A stretch of DNA of 64,000 nt, from contig LGRX02027865.1 of assembly GCA_001247695.2 (NCBI GenBank), forward strand, positions 1 to 64,000, written 5' to 3'. Shown piece by piece: positions 51,214 through 60,502 of this stretch. The position numbers were made by a program, and so were the translations under genes. Under the pieces are notes generated by a model that worked only from the letters and a program-made list of their open reading frames with translations, was not told the origin of the DNA and did not search any database. Each line of letters starts with the position of its first letter. Within the stretch, counting starts at the first letter, position 1. The stretch is from Cymbomonas tetramitiformis. Lineage: Eukaryota; Chlorophyta; Pyramimonadophyceae; Pyramimonadales; Pyramimonadaceae.

Positions 51214-53784
51214 ATGGGGATTCGACCTGGACCGGACCTAGTCGACGCAATGTTCATTTACGGTATTACGCTTGCCCTGATCCCGCTTGCTTCCGATTTT
51301 TGGGCTGGTGGCTCGAGCACCTTCGACCTCGACGACGTCTTCCAGTGCCTCTCGCTCGCATGGCTCTACCGCTCCTTCCGTGACTGTGACGTCGCATCTT
51401 CCCAACATTACCCGAACGCGCCCCGGCGTACCACCTCCCATCAGGCTTTCAGAATTATGGGTGTATCCACTAGAGCAAAACGGTCCCTCACGAGGGACTC
51501 CGACATCGACGCCTCGCTGAGGCTCACTGACGCGGTTCGCAACACACCGACGGCCAAATCACCGGCTATTACGAACCCCGACCCTACTTCCAACACCGAC
51601 GCCGACGTTGCGACGAGGAAGTATCTACAGGAGCAGTCCAAGCTTGTGGACGAGGTCTACAAGGGGCGGCTCCATCGGACATGGGCCAAGGGTATCCGCG
51701 AGGATATCCTTGGCGACAAGAAGCATTATTTCAGCGGCACTTCTGACGCGGGTCTCCTCTCCGATGTGGTGGTTCAGCTACGTACGGAGTTTGAGTCCGC
51801 TGGGCTGGACCTCGTCTCGTTCGACCTTGACGACCCCCAGGCTCTGGTGGTGGGAAAGGTGAACGCCTTGCTGTACGACGTGCTTGGGCTTATCATCGAG
51901 AAGCACAGCAACGCCCACGTCTGGCTTACGGGTACGGACGCGTCTGCCGACCGAGATGGACGGCGTGCGCTGGTGGACATCGTGAAGCGCAGCGTACCAG
52001 TGGCGTTGCGGGAGTCCTTCCAGCAGGAGCATGCCGCGCTTACTTATCCCGCAAACGTTGACCCGCAGCCGATTTTGGCTCGGGAACAACGTTTGGTGCG
52101 GGATAACAAGGCCGCCGACTGGACCCCCACCGAGGCCACCAGGAAGCTCAGCCTCTACAGCCGGCTTGACCCGGTGTTCTACGCCGCGGTCAAGGTGCGT
52201 TACCCCATGGTGGCCGATCTCGCGGCGGTTTCCCTCGGTGCTCTGCGCTCTCTGGTTGTAGAGATTTATCAGGCATGGGCGCAGACGGACGTGGGGAAGG
52301 CCGTTCTGGCCAAGCCCGCAGGTGGTGGTGCGTCGGCTCTGCTCACCAGCAGCGAGCACCAGGTACTTCTGGACAAGATCAAGGAGTTGACCGAGCTGGT
52401 ACGGCGGCAGTGCGGGGCGGCTCCGCCGGTGGTGCAGCAGCAGCGGGATCCGCCGCAGCGGCAGCACGGGCAGCGCCGGCAGCAGCAGCGCGGGCAGTCA
52501 CCGCGGGGCTTCCGCATGGGGGTCCAATCCCCACCGGCGGTGGGCTACGATCGTGACGAGCAGCGGGCTAAGCCGCTGTGTACCCGCTGCAAGAAGACTG
52601 GTAAGGACCTCTATCATTTCTACCGCGACTGCCCGCTTGGCGGTCGCCAACATTCCCCCACCTCGGCCGCGGCTTTCTGTATCCCCATCGACGACGAGGA
52701 TGCGGAGGGCGTGCATGCCCTCGCCATGTGTGCTGTCTTTCAGGAGGCGGCGGATGATGGAGCTGAGGCCTTTGCCCGCGCGGCGACGGTGTACGGTCCG
52801 CCAGCGGTGCTGTGCGGGGGCGTTGTGGGAGGCATCGACGTGTCGGCCTACGGCTTCTCCGTTGACGCGGTGACACCGGTGGCGGAGACGTCCGGTGACG
52901 ACATCCTGCAGCGGCTGGACGACCTCGCGGCGGAGGTCAACGCGGCGGTAGAGCCTAAGGTACATTACACTCACGCCTCTTTCCCGCCGCCTGCGGGCAT
53001 TGCGACGCAGGCTTCGGCTCTGGTGTGTGACGCTGCGAGCGCAGGTATCACACCGGAGGAGCAGGTTCCGGCAGGTGGTGCGGCGGCATCGGCATCCGCC
53101 GTGCCGGCCCCTGCTATGCCTGTCTTGGAGAATGAGCAAGAGCTCCTGGAGCTCTACGGCTACGGCCCGCCCGTGTCCCTTCAATCGACGCGGGTGACCA
53201 CCACGGAGAAGTCCGGCGGTGAATTCGCGGGGGTTGTGGACACTGCCAACCACTCCGCGGTTGCGCCGGTTGACTTGACCGGCTACGACACCGACGACTA
53301 CGAGGATTTTGCAGACGGCAGCTTCGCCGTCAAGCCGCGGGCTCCGGCCATCTCGGCTAATCATGCGTCGGAGCCCGCAGCCCACGTGACTGAGTCTGGT
53401 GGTGCTTCCCGCACCTACGGTTGTGGCAAGCCGCCATGGGGCTTCCCCGCACACGCGGGCCCGTGGGGTTTTCCTTACTTTGTCTCCCTCATTCTTTTCA
53501 TCTCGATCATGGGTGTGGGGGCAGCCGCCTACACGGCGGCCAATGACATCGACTCTGTACAGGTATCGGGTCGGGCTGCACCGCAGCCTGTGCTGTGCAG
53601 GGGAGACTTATGCATCTACCCCGGTATATCCGAGCTGGACCCCGTCACTCTGGATGCAGTACTGCACTCCCTGGGTGCTGCGACGGTGGTTCACCGGCCG
53701 CCTGACCCACTGGAGAGCAGTGCTGCAAGCTACTACCGTGGACATTGTGGTGACGGTGCTCCTCTGGACTTTGACCCCGAGTAG
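51214..53784 (+). CDS. gag: Gag-like polyprotein with zinc knuckle and C-terminal membrane segment (856 codons)
   Basis: The frame is open from ATG 51214, but alignment with the sisters favours the start at 51457 (MGVSTRAKRSLTRDSD). Numbers here count from 51214. The capsid-like helical region is at about 110-390 (TGTDASADRDGRRALVDIVKR near 240). A Gln/Arg-rich basic segment (~415-445) is followed by a zinc knuckle CTRCKKTGKDLYHFYRDC (456-473, CX2CX8HX4C). An acidic and Ala-rich region (480-740) contains DVSAYGFSVDAV and TGYDTDDYEDFADG. A single hydrophobic segment FPYFVSLILFISIMGVGAAAY follows at about 752-772, and then about 80 residues. No protease, RT or integrase motif. Particle structure is the expected role; the membrane segment is unusual for Gag. 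Confidence 0.85.
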   Translation: MGIRPGPDLVDAMFIYGITLALIPLASDFWAGGSSTFDLDDVFQCLSLAWLYRSFRDCDVASSQHYPNAPRRTTSHQAFRIMGVSTRAKRSLTRDSDIDASLRLTDAVRNTPTAKSPAITNPDPTSNTDADVATRKYLQEQSKLVDEVYKGRLHRTWAKGIREDILGDKKHYFSGTSDAGLLSDVVVQLRTEFESAGLDLVSFDLDDPQALVVGKVNALLYDVLGLIIEKHSNAHVWLTGTDASADRDGRRALVDIVKRSVPVALRESFQQEHAALTYPANVDPQPILAREQRLVRDNKAADWTPTEATRKLSLYSRLDPVFYAAVKVRYPMVADLAAVSLGALRSLVVEIYQAWAQTDVGKAVLAKPAGGGASALLTSSEHQVLLDKIKELTELVRRQCGAAPPVVQQQRDPPQRQHGQRRQQQRGQSPRGFRMGVQSPPAVGYDRDEQRAKPLCTRCKKTGKDLYHFYRDCPLGGRQHSPTSAAAFCIPIDDEDAEGVHALAMCAVFQEAADDGAEAFARAATVYGPPAVLCGGVVGGIDVSAYGFSVDAVTPVAETSGDDILQRLDDLAAEVNAAVEPKVHYTHASFPPPAGIATQASALVCDAASAGITPEEQVPAGGAAASASAVPAPAMPVLENEQELLELYGYGPPVSLQSTRVTTTEKSGGEFAGVVDTANHSAVAPVDLTGYDTDDYEDFADGSFAVKPRAPAISANHASEPAAHVTESGGASRTYGCGKPPWGFPAHAGPWGFPYFVSLILFISIMGVGAAAYTAANDIDSVQVSGRAAPQPVLCRGDLCIYPGISELDPVTLDAVLHSLGAATVVHRPPDPLESSAASYYRGHCGDGAPLDFDPE

Positions 53785-54109
53785 CTTTACTTCTGGCTCT
53801 GGCAGTGCACCACTTTCTGGTGGTGCACTGAGATGTGCTTTGACCTCAACATGGTCTTCAATTTGGTTTATGCTTTACTTTGACATCTACAATCTTCAAT
53901 CTGGTTTGCTGCCACAGTGCTTTTCAGTAGTTTAGCAGGACCTGAGTACCTGTATATTTCTGCACTTGTGCCGGCTAGAGGGTTTCAATTTGTGTATCAG
54001 AATGGCACAGTTGAATTAGCAGTTAGGTTTGTCGCCCTAGCTCCTACCCTAACTTATCTTGACTTTTCTGACTTACCTGTCAGTCACCACCCACAGTGCT
54101 GGGGTGGTG

Positions 54110-54368
54110 TGCTGAAATCTGTATAGGCAGCCCTGACCGGGAGTCCCGGTGCAGGCCCCTATGACAGATTCCTAGGTAGCCAACACTGGACCGTGACTGA
54201 TCCGTAAGCCTGTGCTGTGACACACCGAGTGTCACAGGTAGCTAGACTCGAGACCGTTCCGACTCCGTGACCGTTCCGGGTATATCTAGCTTAGGGTTTA
54301 TTTCTTATGAGAGTTTATCTATATTGGTTCACTGACTGTCTGATATCTTGAACCGGGATATTCCAGTA
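54110..54368 (+). repeat. 3' LTR of the intact gag-only element
   Basis: 259 bp, same as 50802-51060. Followed by ATACC (54369-54373). Confidence 0.95.
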
Positions 54369-54640
54369 ATACCCTGAATCCGAAATATGATCAAACACCG
54401 GAGCCGAACTCTCTGGGAGTTCGCAACCTTATACTGCCTGACCGGGACCCTCGGTCCGGTGTGTCACATAACCTGAGTTATGTGACACAGCACCTATCGC
54501 TCCGCTCTCTGCACTGTGACACATAACATCCCGTTATGTGACACACCTGCCCTGCAGGTCCCCCCTAGCTACCCTAGCTACCCTAGCTAACCAATAATCA
54601 CATCTGTAAAGCAAGAGCATGTCACGGAGACAGCAGGTAA
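54369..54640 (+). repeat. terminal-type repeat of the DIRS-like element, copy 2
   Basis: Contains several inverted TGTGTCACATAAC and GTTATGTGACACA pairs (54458-54545), then GTCCCCCCTAGCTACC with three (CCTAGCTAC) units, CAATAATCACATCTGTAAAG and GAGCATGTCACGGA. A direct copy of 50526-50656. The inverted pairs could fold into hairpins. Confidence 0.75.
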
Positions 54641-54749
54641 TATGCAGGTAATATATACCAATAATAGCCCACAGGCACACATAATGGCCAGGACACATCA
54701 GTGTCACTCCTACAGCACTGTTGCAATTAGTGCTCCACATGCAAACAAT

Positions 54750-55775
54750 CTAGTAGTCAGCTGCCACGGTGACTGCCACCCGCTCCTCGGTGGACGGCTC
54801 AATGTACCTCGTGGCTGCCGACGCAGTCATCCAGTGCCCATGCCGCATGAAGTCCTCGAAGGACACCTTGCGGGCCACCACAGTGGCACCGCCTGACCGC
54901 ATGCTCTGGGTCCCGAAGACCTGGCGGACCTCTTCCTCCGTCTTACCAGTACCCTGAGCCACCATGCGGACTATTTCCCGCCTGCACACATGATAGTCCA
55001 TGTGCCTGCCGTTCAACGGCACCTGAGGATCCCTCACCGCTTTTCTACCGTCCCAACCCTGGAAGAGATTCACAGCTCCTGACAACTGCCCTGCCTCGAT
55101 GAGTGTCTCTGCTAAGTCCACTGGGCAGAAGTGCTTTCCCGAGCCGCGGGAGACATACACCACGTCACCGTCTCTGTACTGATCATTCTTCCTGTGGCAG
55201 AGCAAAAACACCATATGTGTGCTGTAGAACCTCATGGCCCCCACCCAGACCATCTTCATGTCCGAATACCGCAAGCACCCCGCCCACATGACTGCCCCCA
55301 TGCATGCCACGGTCAGCCTGATGATGGAGAAGCAACCCTTACTGTCTGAATGGTACAACCTGATACCGACTGCCAACAGAGCCACGGGCATGGCTGCCTT
55401 GCGGTTCTTCACCCCCAAGCCAAACTTCCTCTTGGCCTGCTCCCTCACTGCCTTGCACAGCTCCGACTTGGTGGGGTTCTGATCTCTCGGAACCAGAGCC
55501 ACCTCGTGCACTGAAAAAATAGCTCCTGATGCCGTCTTGACCACCGAGTAAGTCTCTGCTCTGTCTGTCAGGAACCGCAGGTACAAAGCCACTGTGACTG
55601 CCAATGCTGGGCATGGATCCCGCGGGGGCTGCCTTTCCCTGCACCATCTGGAAAACCTGCCGAATGCTCCCAAGTAGCTGTTGCACCAGCTGCCCACTGC
55701 CCTGGTGGTCACCATATCGGTCTTCATGCTCCTCAGCAGCTCCTGCTCCAACGGGTCCCTGGGGCTGACCTCCAC
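54750..55775 (-). CDS. tyrosine recombinase of the DIRS-like element (341 residues)
   Basis: ATG at 55775 (MEVSPRDPLEQELLRSMKTD). The N-terminal SAM-like region (YLGAFGRFSRWCRER..) is followed by the catalytic domain. It has Arg I in AGCLRYSDMKMVWVG, box II in FGTQSMRSGGATVVARK with the second Arg, HGHW, and the nucleophile Tyr in ATRYIEPS. At the position of the first box II His there is Gln (TQSMRSGG instead of THSMRSGG). This enzyme joins the circular cDNA to the target without a duplication. The frame is complete and ends at 54750, close to the terminal repeat. RNase H and methyltransferase lie just upstream on the same strand. Confidence 0.88.
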   Translation of the reverse strand: MEVSPRDPLEQELLRSMKTDMVTTRAVGSWCNSYLGAFGRFSRWCRERQPPRDPCPALAVTVALYLRFLTDRAETYSVVKTASGAIFSVHEVALVPRDQNPTKSELCKAVREQAKRKFGLGVKNRKAAMPVALLAVGIRLYHSDSKGCFSIIRLTVACMGAVMWAGCLRYSDMKMVWVGAMRFYSTHMVFLLCHRKNDQYRDGDVVYVSRGSGKHFCPVDLAETLIEAGQLSGAVNLFQGWDGRKAVRDPQVPLNGRHMDYHVCRREIVRMVAQGTGKTEEEVRQVFGTQSMRSGGATVVARKVSFEDFMRHGHWMTASAATRYIEPSTEERVAVTVAADY

Positions 55776-55811
55776 CTGCCGCCAGAAGGCCGACTCTAGG
55801 TGCCCTCCTGC

Positions 55812-56675
55812 TCAAGCCGAGTAGTCCACCCGCAGCGCCAACACCCTGAAGTTAGGCGGGCCCACGGCTCTCTCATTAGCCCGACCGGCCCCTGGCAGAA
55901 AAAGCGCCTCTGCCGTGTCCCGTGGAAGCTCCCTCCAGTCCCTGATAAAGGGAGCAAAGTTCTGCCCGTCCGGGCAGATAAGAGGCCACCAATGCCTGCC
56001 CGTCCAGTACGGCACGATGATTGTAGCCACCGCCGAGAACCTCCTAAGCACCTCCAAGAGCCTGCCGACCATGCCGAAGGGAGGGTTGCACCAGTTGTTC
56101 TCCAGCCACCAGTCTGTTAGAGAGAAACAGTCAACGTTCTCCGAGCCCGGGCACCACCACCTGCTGTTGAACCGCGGGAGAAGTGCATTCTTGTCCGTGC
56201 CAAAGCGGTCAACCGTGTGAGGGCCCCACAGACTGTCGAGCCAGTGGAACCAGTGCGGGTTCAGCTGCCAGTCATCACCATCATAAATGCCAGCCAAGTA
56301 GTCTGCCTGAGCATTGAGCTCCCGAGGCACCCACACCGGGTACAGGGACACCCCGAGCCTGGTGCACTCCCAAAAAATGTCCACCACAAGCCTGTGCAAG
56401 GCGTGCTTGGAACTGCAACCCTTCTCAAGGATCTGGCAGCCCGCCTGGGAGTTTGTGTACAGCTTCAGTGTGCTGCCCTGAACGAAGCCTGCGAAGGACC
56501 GAAGAGCCTGCAGGTAGCCAACCATCTCCCTGTGCGTGGAGGAAGCATCTCTCTCTGCCAGTGACAAGTGCCCTCGTGCCACCTGCTCAAGCCTGCCTGT
56601 GACTGCCTCGAGCACTGCACCCCAGCCTGTGCCGCCCGCATCCGTCCACATCCTGTTCCTGAAAGCCAAAAATAC
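55812..56675 (-). CDS. RNase H plus Dam-like methyltransferase domain of the DIRS-like element
   Basis: The frame continues that of the RT after a TGA (56676-56678). RNase H: RMWTDAGGTGWGAVLE (first Asp), STHREMVGYLQALR (Glu), KLYTNSQAGCQ (Asn where DS is usual) and VPRELNAQADYLAG (last Asp). The methyltransferase-like domain starts near VDRFGTDKNALLPRFNSRW and contains the motif NWCNPPFGMVGRLLEVL, then ATIIVPYWTGRHWWPLI. A Dam-like NPPF domain after RNase H is a known part of DIRS elements. Asn in place of the second catalytic Asp would weaken RNase H. The frame ends at 55812, 37 bases before the recombinase start. Confidence 0.85.
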   Translation of the reverse strand, partial: VFLAFRNRMWTDAGGTGWGAVLEAVTGRLEQVARGHLSLAERDASSTHREMVGYLQALRSFAGFVQGSTLKLYTNSQAGCQILEKGCSSKHALHRLVVDIFWECTRLGVSLYPVWVPRELNAQADYLAGIYDGDDWQLNPHWFHWLDSLWGPHTVDRFGTDKNALLPRFNSRWWCPGSENVDCFSLTDWWLENNWCNPPFGMVGRLLEVLRRFSAVATIIVPYWTGRHWWPLICPDGQNFAPFIRDWRELPRDTAEALFLPGAGRANERAVGPPNFRVLALRVDYSA

Positions 56676-56678
56676 CGG

Positions 56679-57183
56679 TCAGATAGGGGCTTCGAATTGC
56701 CGCCTCTGCACTGACTGCCAGAACCTGAGCTCCCCTGCCACTGCCTCCGTGAGTGGAATAGGCCTGTCCCACGAGGAGTGACTCTCCACCTCAAAATACA
56801 TCTCTCGGGAGAACATCTGGCACACCTTGCCTGAAGTCAAAGTGAAACTCTGGATCTTCCCTGCCAGACGGGAAAGTTCTCGGGGTGAGGTCCACTGCCT
56901 GCTGAGTGTGAATACCACCCGGGCCTGAAAGGAGTCCCACTTCTTTTGTGGAACAAAGAAGACTCCTCTTACTGAATCAATGCCGACACCTAAGAACTCA
57001 ATCAGCTGTTGAAAGTCCAGTGTGGACTTCTCCTTGTTAATCCATGCCGACACCACTGTCCTCAACGTCCTGAAGAACTGAAGCCTGCTCAACTGCAAAA
57101 GGCCTGCCAGACCGTCCCTGAATAAACAGGAAATCATCCAGATAGTGAACCAAGCCTGCACCCTGCCTCCTCCACATGAATGG
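56679..57183 (-). pseudogene. reverse transcriptase C-terminal part of the DIRS-like element
   Basis: Near 57125-57165 the minus strand encodes AGLVHYLDDFLFIQGR, the YLDD active site of DIRS RT. About 15 codons later the homologous frame changes, and the rest reads STLDFQQLIEFLGVGIDSVRG, QARVVFTLSRQWTSPRELSRLAGKIQSF and ELRFWQSVQRRQFEAPI. The 1-nt shift and the TGA at 56676 kill the protein. Everything before YLDD is lost to the TIR element at 57184. Confidence 0.8.
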
Positions 57184-59155
57184 GAAGGGTTATACGCGCT
57201 GGAATTCACACGTCGTTTCCGTCTCAATCCCGGGAAAATTCTGAACCAGCGTGACGGTCATATCGTCTTGCATCGTCTCGCGTGTCATCGTGAATTTAAT
57301 TTCCAGGATTATTAAATCATCATCAATTTATCTTCCATCGATATCGCGGATACGATTGCCGTTGGCGTTGACTAGCTCAAGGATAAAGAGCTGCGCACCA
57401 ACAATTACTGCTCATAATTTTCTCAACGGTCCTTCGCTTCGCCTCATGGGCGGAACGATGTCGTGGCTGCTGTGTTATGCGCAGGGATTTCGGAAGTGTT
57501 TGGCTGCTTCTATTTTTCAGTTTACTTATGCATATGTGCCAACTCACGATACTCATTTTGTGCAGCTTGTGTCGCAGGTTTTCCGATGGCGAGGAGGGGC
57601 GCGCTTTCTTGTGGTGTGGAAGTCTAGGGCAACCTAGCTTGGGATCACACCCAACCACATCGGACTCACCTTGTTCTCACGTTTTATTCAACTCACTTTG
57701 AATATGCATACAAAGTTTGAGGAGCATCGAGGTGTGATAAGTTAGAGACTGATTTATCTTTTTGGGTTTATGGCGTCATCGCGACCTCTTGGGGTGTGGA
57801 AGTCAAGGTTGAGCATGCCAACCTTGCTTGGGTTCGAACCCAACCACATCGAAGTCCTCTGTGTTAGCGCACGAAAATTTGCACTAAATTTGGTGAGAGT
57901 AATATTAGTTCACCATCTTGCGCGCAAGGATTGTCGTCAAGTATGCACGACAAAGAGCTTTTTGGGTTTGGGTTTTCATGTACCCAAACCAACAAATGCC
58001 AAACAGTCAAGGTCTTCCCGTGCTTCCTAACAAACGAAACTACGCTGATATTTTGCCAAGATATATATCTTCAAGTTCCCTAAAGCACAAGGACTGAGAT
58101 ACATTGTTTGCGAAACAAACAGTTTATTTCCTTGGCAGATTTATTGGGTTTGGGCTCGAATGTACCCAAACCCAATATATTCCAAACAGCCAGGGGCTTC
58201 CCGTGCGTTCTAGCGCACGCGGACTTTCCACAAATATTCTCGAGATATATCTCTTTAAGTTTCCTGAAGCTCAAGGACTGAGATACGTTGTTCGCGAAAT
58301 GAACAGTTTATTTCTTTGGCAGATTTATTGGGTTTGGGCTCGTATGGACCCAAACCCAATACATGCCAAACAGCCAAGGGCTTCCCGTGCGTTCTAGCGC
58401 ACGAGACTTTCCACAAATATTGCTAAGATATACATATTTTAGTTCCCTGAAGCACAAGGACTCAGACTTCGATGTGGTTGGGTTCGAACCCAAGCAAGGT
58501 TGGCATGCTCAACCTTGACTTCCACATCCCAAGAGGTCGCGATGGCGCCACAAACCCAAAAAGATAAATCAGTCTAAAACTTATCAAACCTCGATGCTCC
58601 TCGAAGTTTGTATGCATATGCAAGGTGAGTAGATTAAAATATGAAAACAAAGTAAGTCCGATGTGGTTGGGTATCATCCCAAGCTAGGTTGCCCTACGCC
58701 CTAGACTTCCACATCTCAAAAAGGTGCGTCCCTCCTCGCCATCGGAAAACCTGCGACACAAGCTGCACACAACGAATACCGTGAGTTCGCATATATGCAA
58801 TAAACGAATTGAAAAATAAAAACAGCCAAACACTTCCGCAATCCCTGCACATAACACAGCAGTCACAGTGAGCACCGTTCCGGCCATGAGGCGGAGGAAC
58901 GTTGAAAAAATTATGAGCAGTATATGTCGCAGCGAGCGCTTTATCGTTGAGCTAGTCAACGCCAGCGCCAACGGCAATCGTATCCGCGATATCGATGGAA
59001 GATAAATTGATGATGATTTAATAATCCTAGATATTAAATTCACGATGACACGCGAGACGATGCGAGACGATATGACCGTCACGCTGGTTCAGAATTTTTC
59101 CGGGATTGAGACGGAAACGACGTGTGAATTCCAGCGCGTATAACCCTTCCCTAAT
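57184..59155 (+). mobile_element. foldback element with ~670-bp inverted arms and a 185-bp repeat core
   Basis: The arm 57184-57855 (starting GAAGGGTTATACGCGCTGG, with GGGAAGGGTTATA at the very end) is inverted at 58465-59155 with limited divergence. Matching parts include GATTCGGTTGCCGTTGG-type sequence near 57350/58970 and AAGTCAAGGTTGAGCATGCC near 57801/58512. The core 57856-58464 has about three direct units of about 185 bp with CAAACCCAATACATGCCAAAC and GGGCTTCCCGTGCGTTCTAG, the same as at 21545-22740. No transposase. It interrupts the DIRS RT on its left side. Confidence 0.75.
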
Positions 59156-59221
59156 ATTAATATACGTCGCCCCCCACCGCAATAAATTATTATTTATATA
59201 TGTGATGGGCGAGGTGAGGGA

Positions 59222-59345
59222 GTTTTCTGAATTAATTGGTATTCGGTTGGTGACATCGTATTCAGTCGGTGACATGAACTGATTTGGTTTATGTCGCTCA
59301 TGTCACTGACTGAATTAATCAATCAGTCTAATCAGTCGATACCTT
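59222..59345 (-). repeat. unoccupied copy of the repeat targeted by the RecQ element
   Basis: Its reverse complement reads continuously through GACTGAATACGATGTCACCA, with the left side equal to 43385-43493 and the right side equal to 50469-50525. It shows the pre-insertion state of the RecQ unit target. Confidence 0.85.
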
Positions 59346-59475
59346 CACGATCCCAGCCGGCGAACCGGCCAAGAAATCAGCGTCAACTTTAATTGTAAAC
59401 AAATAGATAAGTCCTTCTCGTGAGTGGTATCACTGGTAAGTCGCTTCGCCCAACAGGGCGAACATACTTTTCATT

Positions 59476-59964
59476 ATGCCTATTTCGAAAGCAGTAAGCA
59501 GGTTGCGCTCAGCTGTTCGAAAGAAATTAGAAGCCCTTCCTGATAATTCCAACCTGCAGACCGGAATCATGCTTGAGCGCTCCCCTGACAAGATTGAAAA
59601 ACGTCTCACTGTGACATCTCTATCTAGTGTGTGCTTCGCGCTTTTCGCCATCGCGACCTTCCATTTGCCGATAAACATGCAGCAAACAGAGGGCCCTCCT
59701 GTGCAGATAAACACAATTTTTGAATACGTATCAGCTCGCAGAGAGGATCTGGGTTTGAGTTTCTCAGGGCGCCAAGCGCAAAAATACGTATTGGGCGCCC
59801 AAGTATTCATGGATTTAGCTCACTGCAGCGCGCCTTTTCTGCCTACTCACATTTCGCATTTGCAAGCGCTTACTCCTGTGCTGCGCGCGAAAAGAGCTTC
59901 AGTGTGGGACATCGCGTGTCAGAGTGCTTTGCTGGAAGTGACGCCCCGAGTGTCATTCCTATAG
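59476..59964 (+). CDS. hypothetical protein (162 residues)
   Basis: Starts MPISKAVSRLRSAVRKKLEALP and has even, protein-like composition through VTSLSSVCFALFAIATFHLPI and QKYVLGAQVFMDLAHCSAPFLP. It is leucine- and alanine-rich with probable helices and one moderately hydrophobic stretch. No family recognised. It stops at 59964 a few bases before the LTR at about 59971, so the C-terminus may have been cut by that insertion. It could be a fragment of a larger gene or of an element. Confidence 0.4.
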   Translation: MPISKAVSRLRSAVRKKLEALPDNSNLQTGIMLERSPDKIEKRLTVTSLSSVCFALFAIATFHLPINMQQTEGPPVQINTIFEYVSARREDLGLSFSGRQAQKYVLGAQVFMDLAHCSAPFLPTHISHLQALTPVLRAKRASVWDIACQSALLEVTPRVSFL

Positions 59965-59970
59965 TTAGGG

Positions 59971-60098
59971 TGTATGACTGTCACCGGTCCCGGAACCCTA
60001 GACCCCGAACATATAACGGGAAGACTGAGTATTCTCACCGATTATCTATTCTGATTATCTGACTCACCGAATATACAGTCCAGCTGATATATTCAGCA
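59971..60098 (+). repeat. 5' LTR of another gag-only element
   Basis: A segment from about TGTATGACTGTCACCGG to ATATATTCAGCA, followed by GGTTTGGTCCCACGC as primer-binding site (60099-60113). The leader after it (GTTGGCCTTGAGTGGCTAAACACCGACGCTTGAGACGG) is alignable with the leaders at 24616 and 51100 (TTTGGCCATGATTGGCTAAAGC, then CGCTTGGAG). Only one LTR is present here. Confidence 0.6.
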
Positions 60099-60502
60099 GG
60101 TTTGGTCCCACGCACTCCGCTTAATTTTACACTGCGACGTTGGCCTTGAGTGGCTAAACACCGACGCTTGAGACGGAGTGAGGACCCGCGTTAGAGAGGT
60201 TTTCGGTATGGGCGGTATGGCTCGGTTCCGGACGTGCGGTTGATTGGACGTGACTGGGACGCGCGTTACGGCAGATTTATTTTCCGTGCAGTATCGTTGG
60301 GCTGGATTTTGTTGGTTCTGGTCGCTAGTGCACCGTCCGACATTGATCACATCCTTTCGTCCCACACGACCGCGTATTATTTGTTGTTTCCCCGATTTAT
60401 CCTCGACGACCCGCCGCAACTCGCAAGCCGTCGCCCAGACCGTTAGCCTCGCCTCGCATTATTCGTTTATTCCCCTCACCCTATCTCTGTAGTCATTTCA
60501 TC

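Larger units (their letters stand above)
50802..54368 (+). mobile_element. intact gag-only LTR retroelement, 3567 bp
   Basis: LTRs of 259 bp (50802-51060 and 54110-54368) look identical by eye, start TGCTGAAATC, end ATTCCAGTA and are flanked by ATACC. GGTCGTGGACCCATTCCAC directly after the 5' LTR is the primer-binding site, the same as at 19202. One ORF (51214-53784) encodes a Gag-like protein. AGTGCTGGGGTGGTG before the 3' LTR is the purine tract. There is no polymerase, so it must be mobilised in trans. Identical LTRs mean a very recent insertion. Confidence 0.93.
54530..57183 (-). mobile_element. DIRS-type retroelement, 5' part lost
   Basis: On the minus strand the order is the end of RT, RNase H, Dam-like methyltransferase, then tyrosine recombinase. 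This set is specific to DIRS-type retroelements, which integrate by recombinase and leave no duplication. The RT is cut at 57183 by the TIR element 57184-59155 and does not resume after it. There is an in-frame stop between RT and RNase H and a frameshift in RT, so this copy is inactive, though its recombinase frame is intact. Confidence 0.85.

Noticed and set aside
52675..53454. Minus-strand ORF of 318 codons opposite the Gag at 51214
   Set aside because: Arg/His-rich antisense composition of a GC-rich gene; the plus-strand frame has the zinc knuckle and matches sister proteins.
56640..56706. A 66-bp intron between RT and RNase H of the DIRS-like element (GTTCTG..TTTCAG)
   Set aside because: Removing it would delete conserved RT-end residues (ELRFWQ..); a plain in-frame TGA explains the data better.
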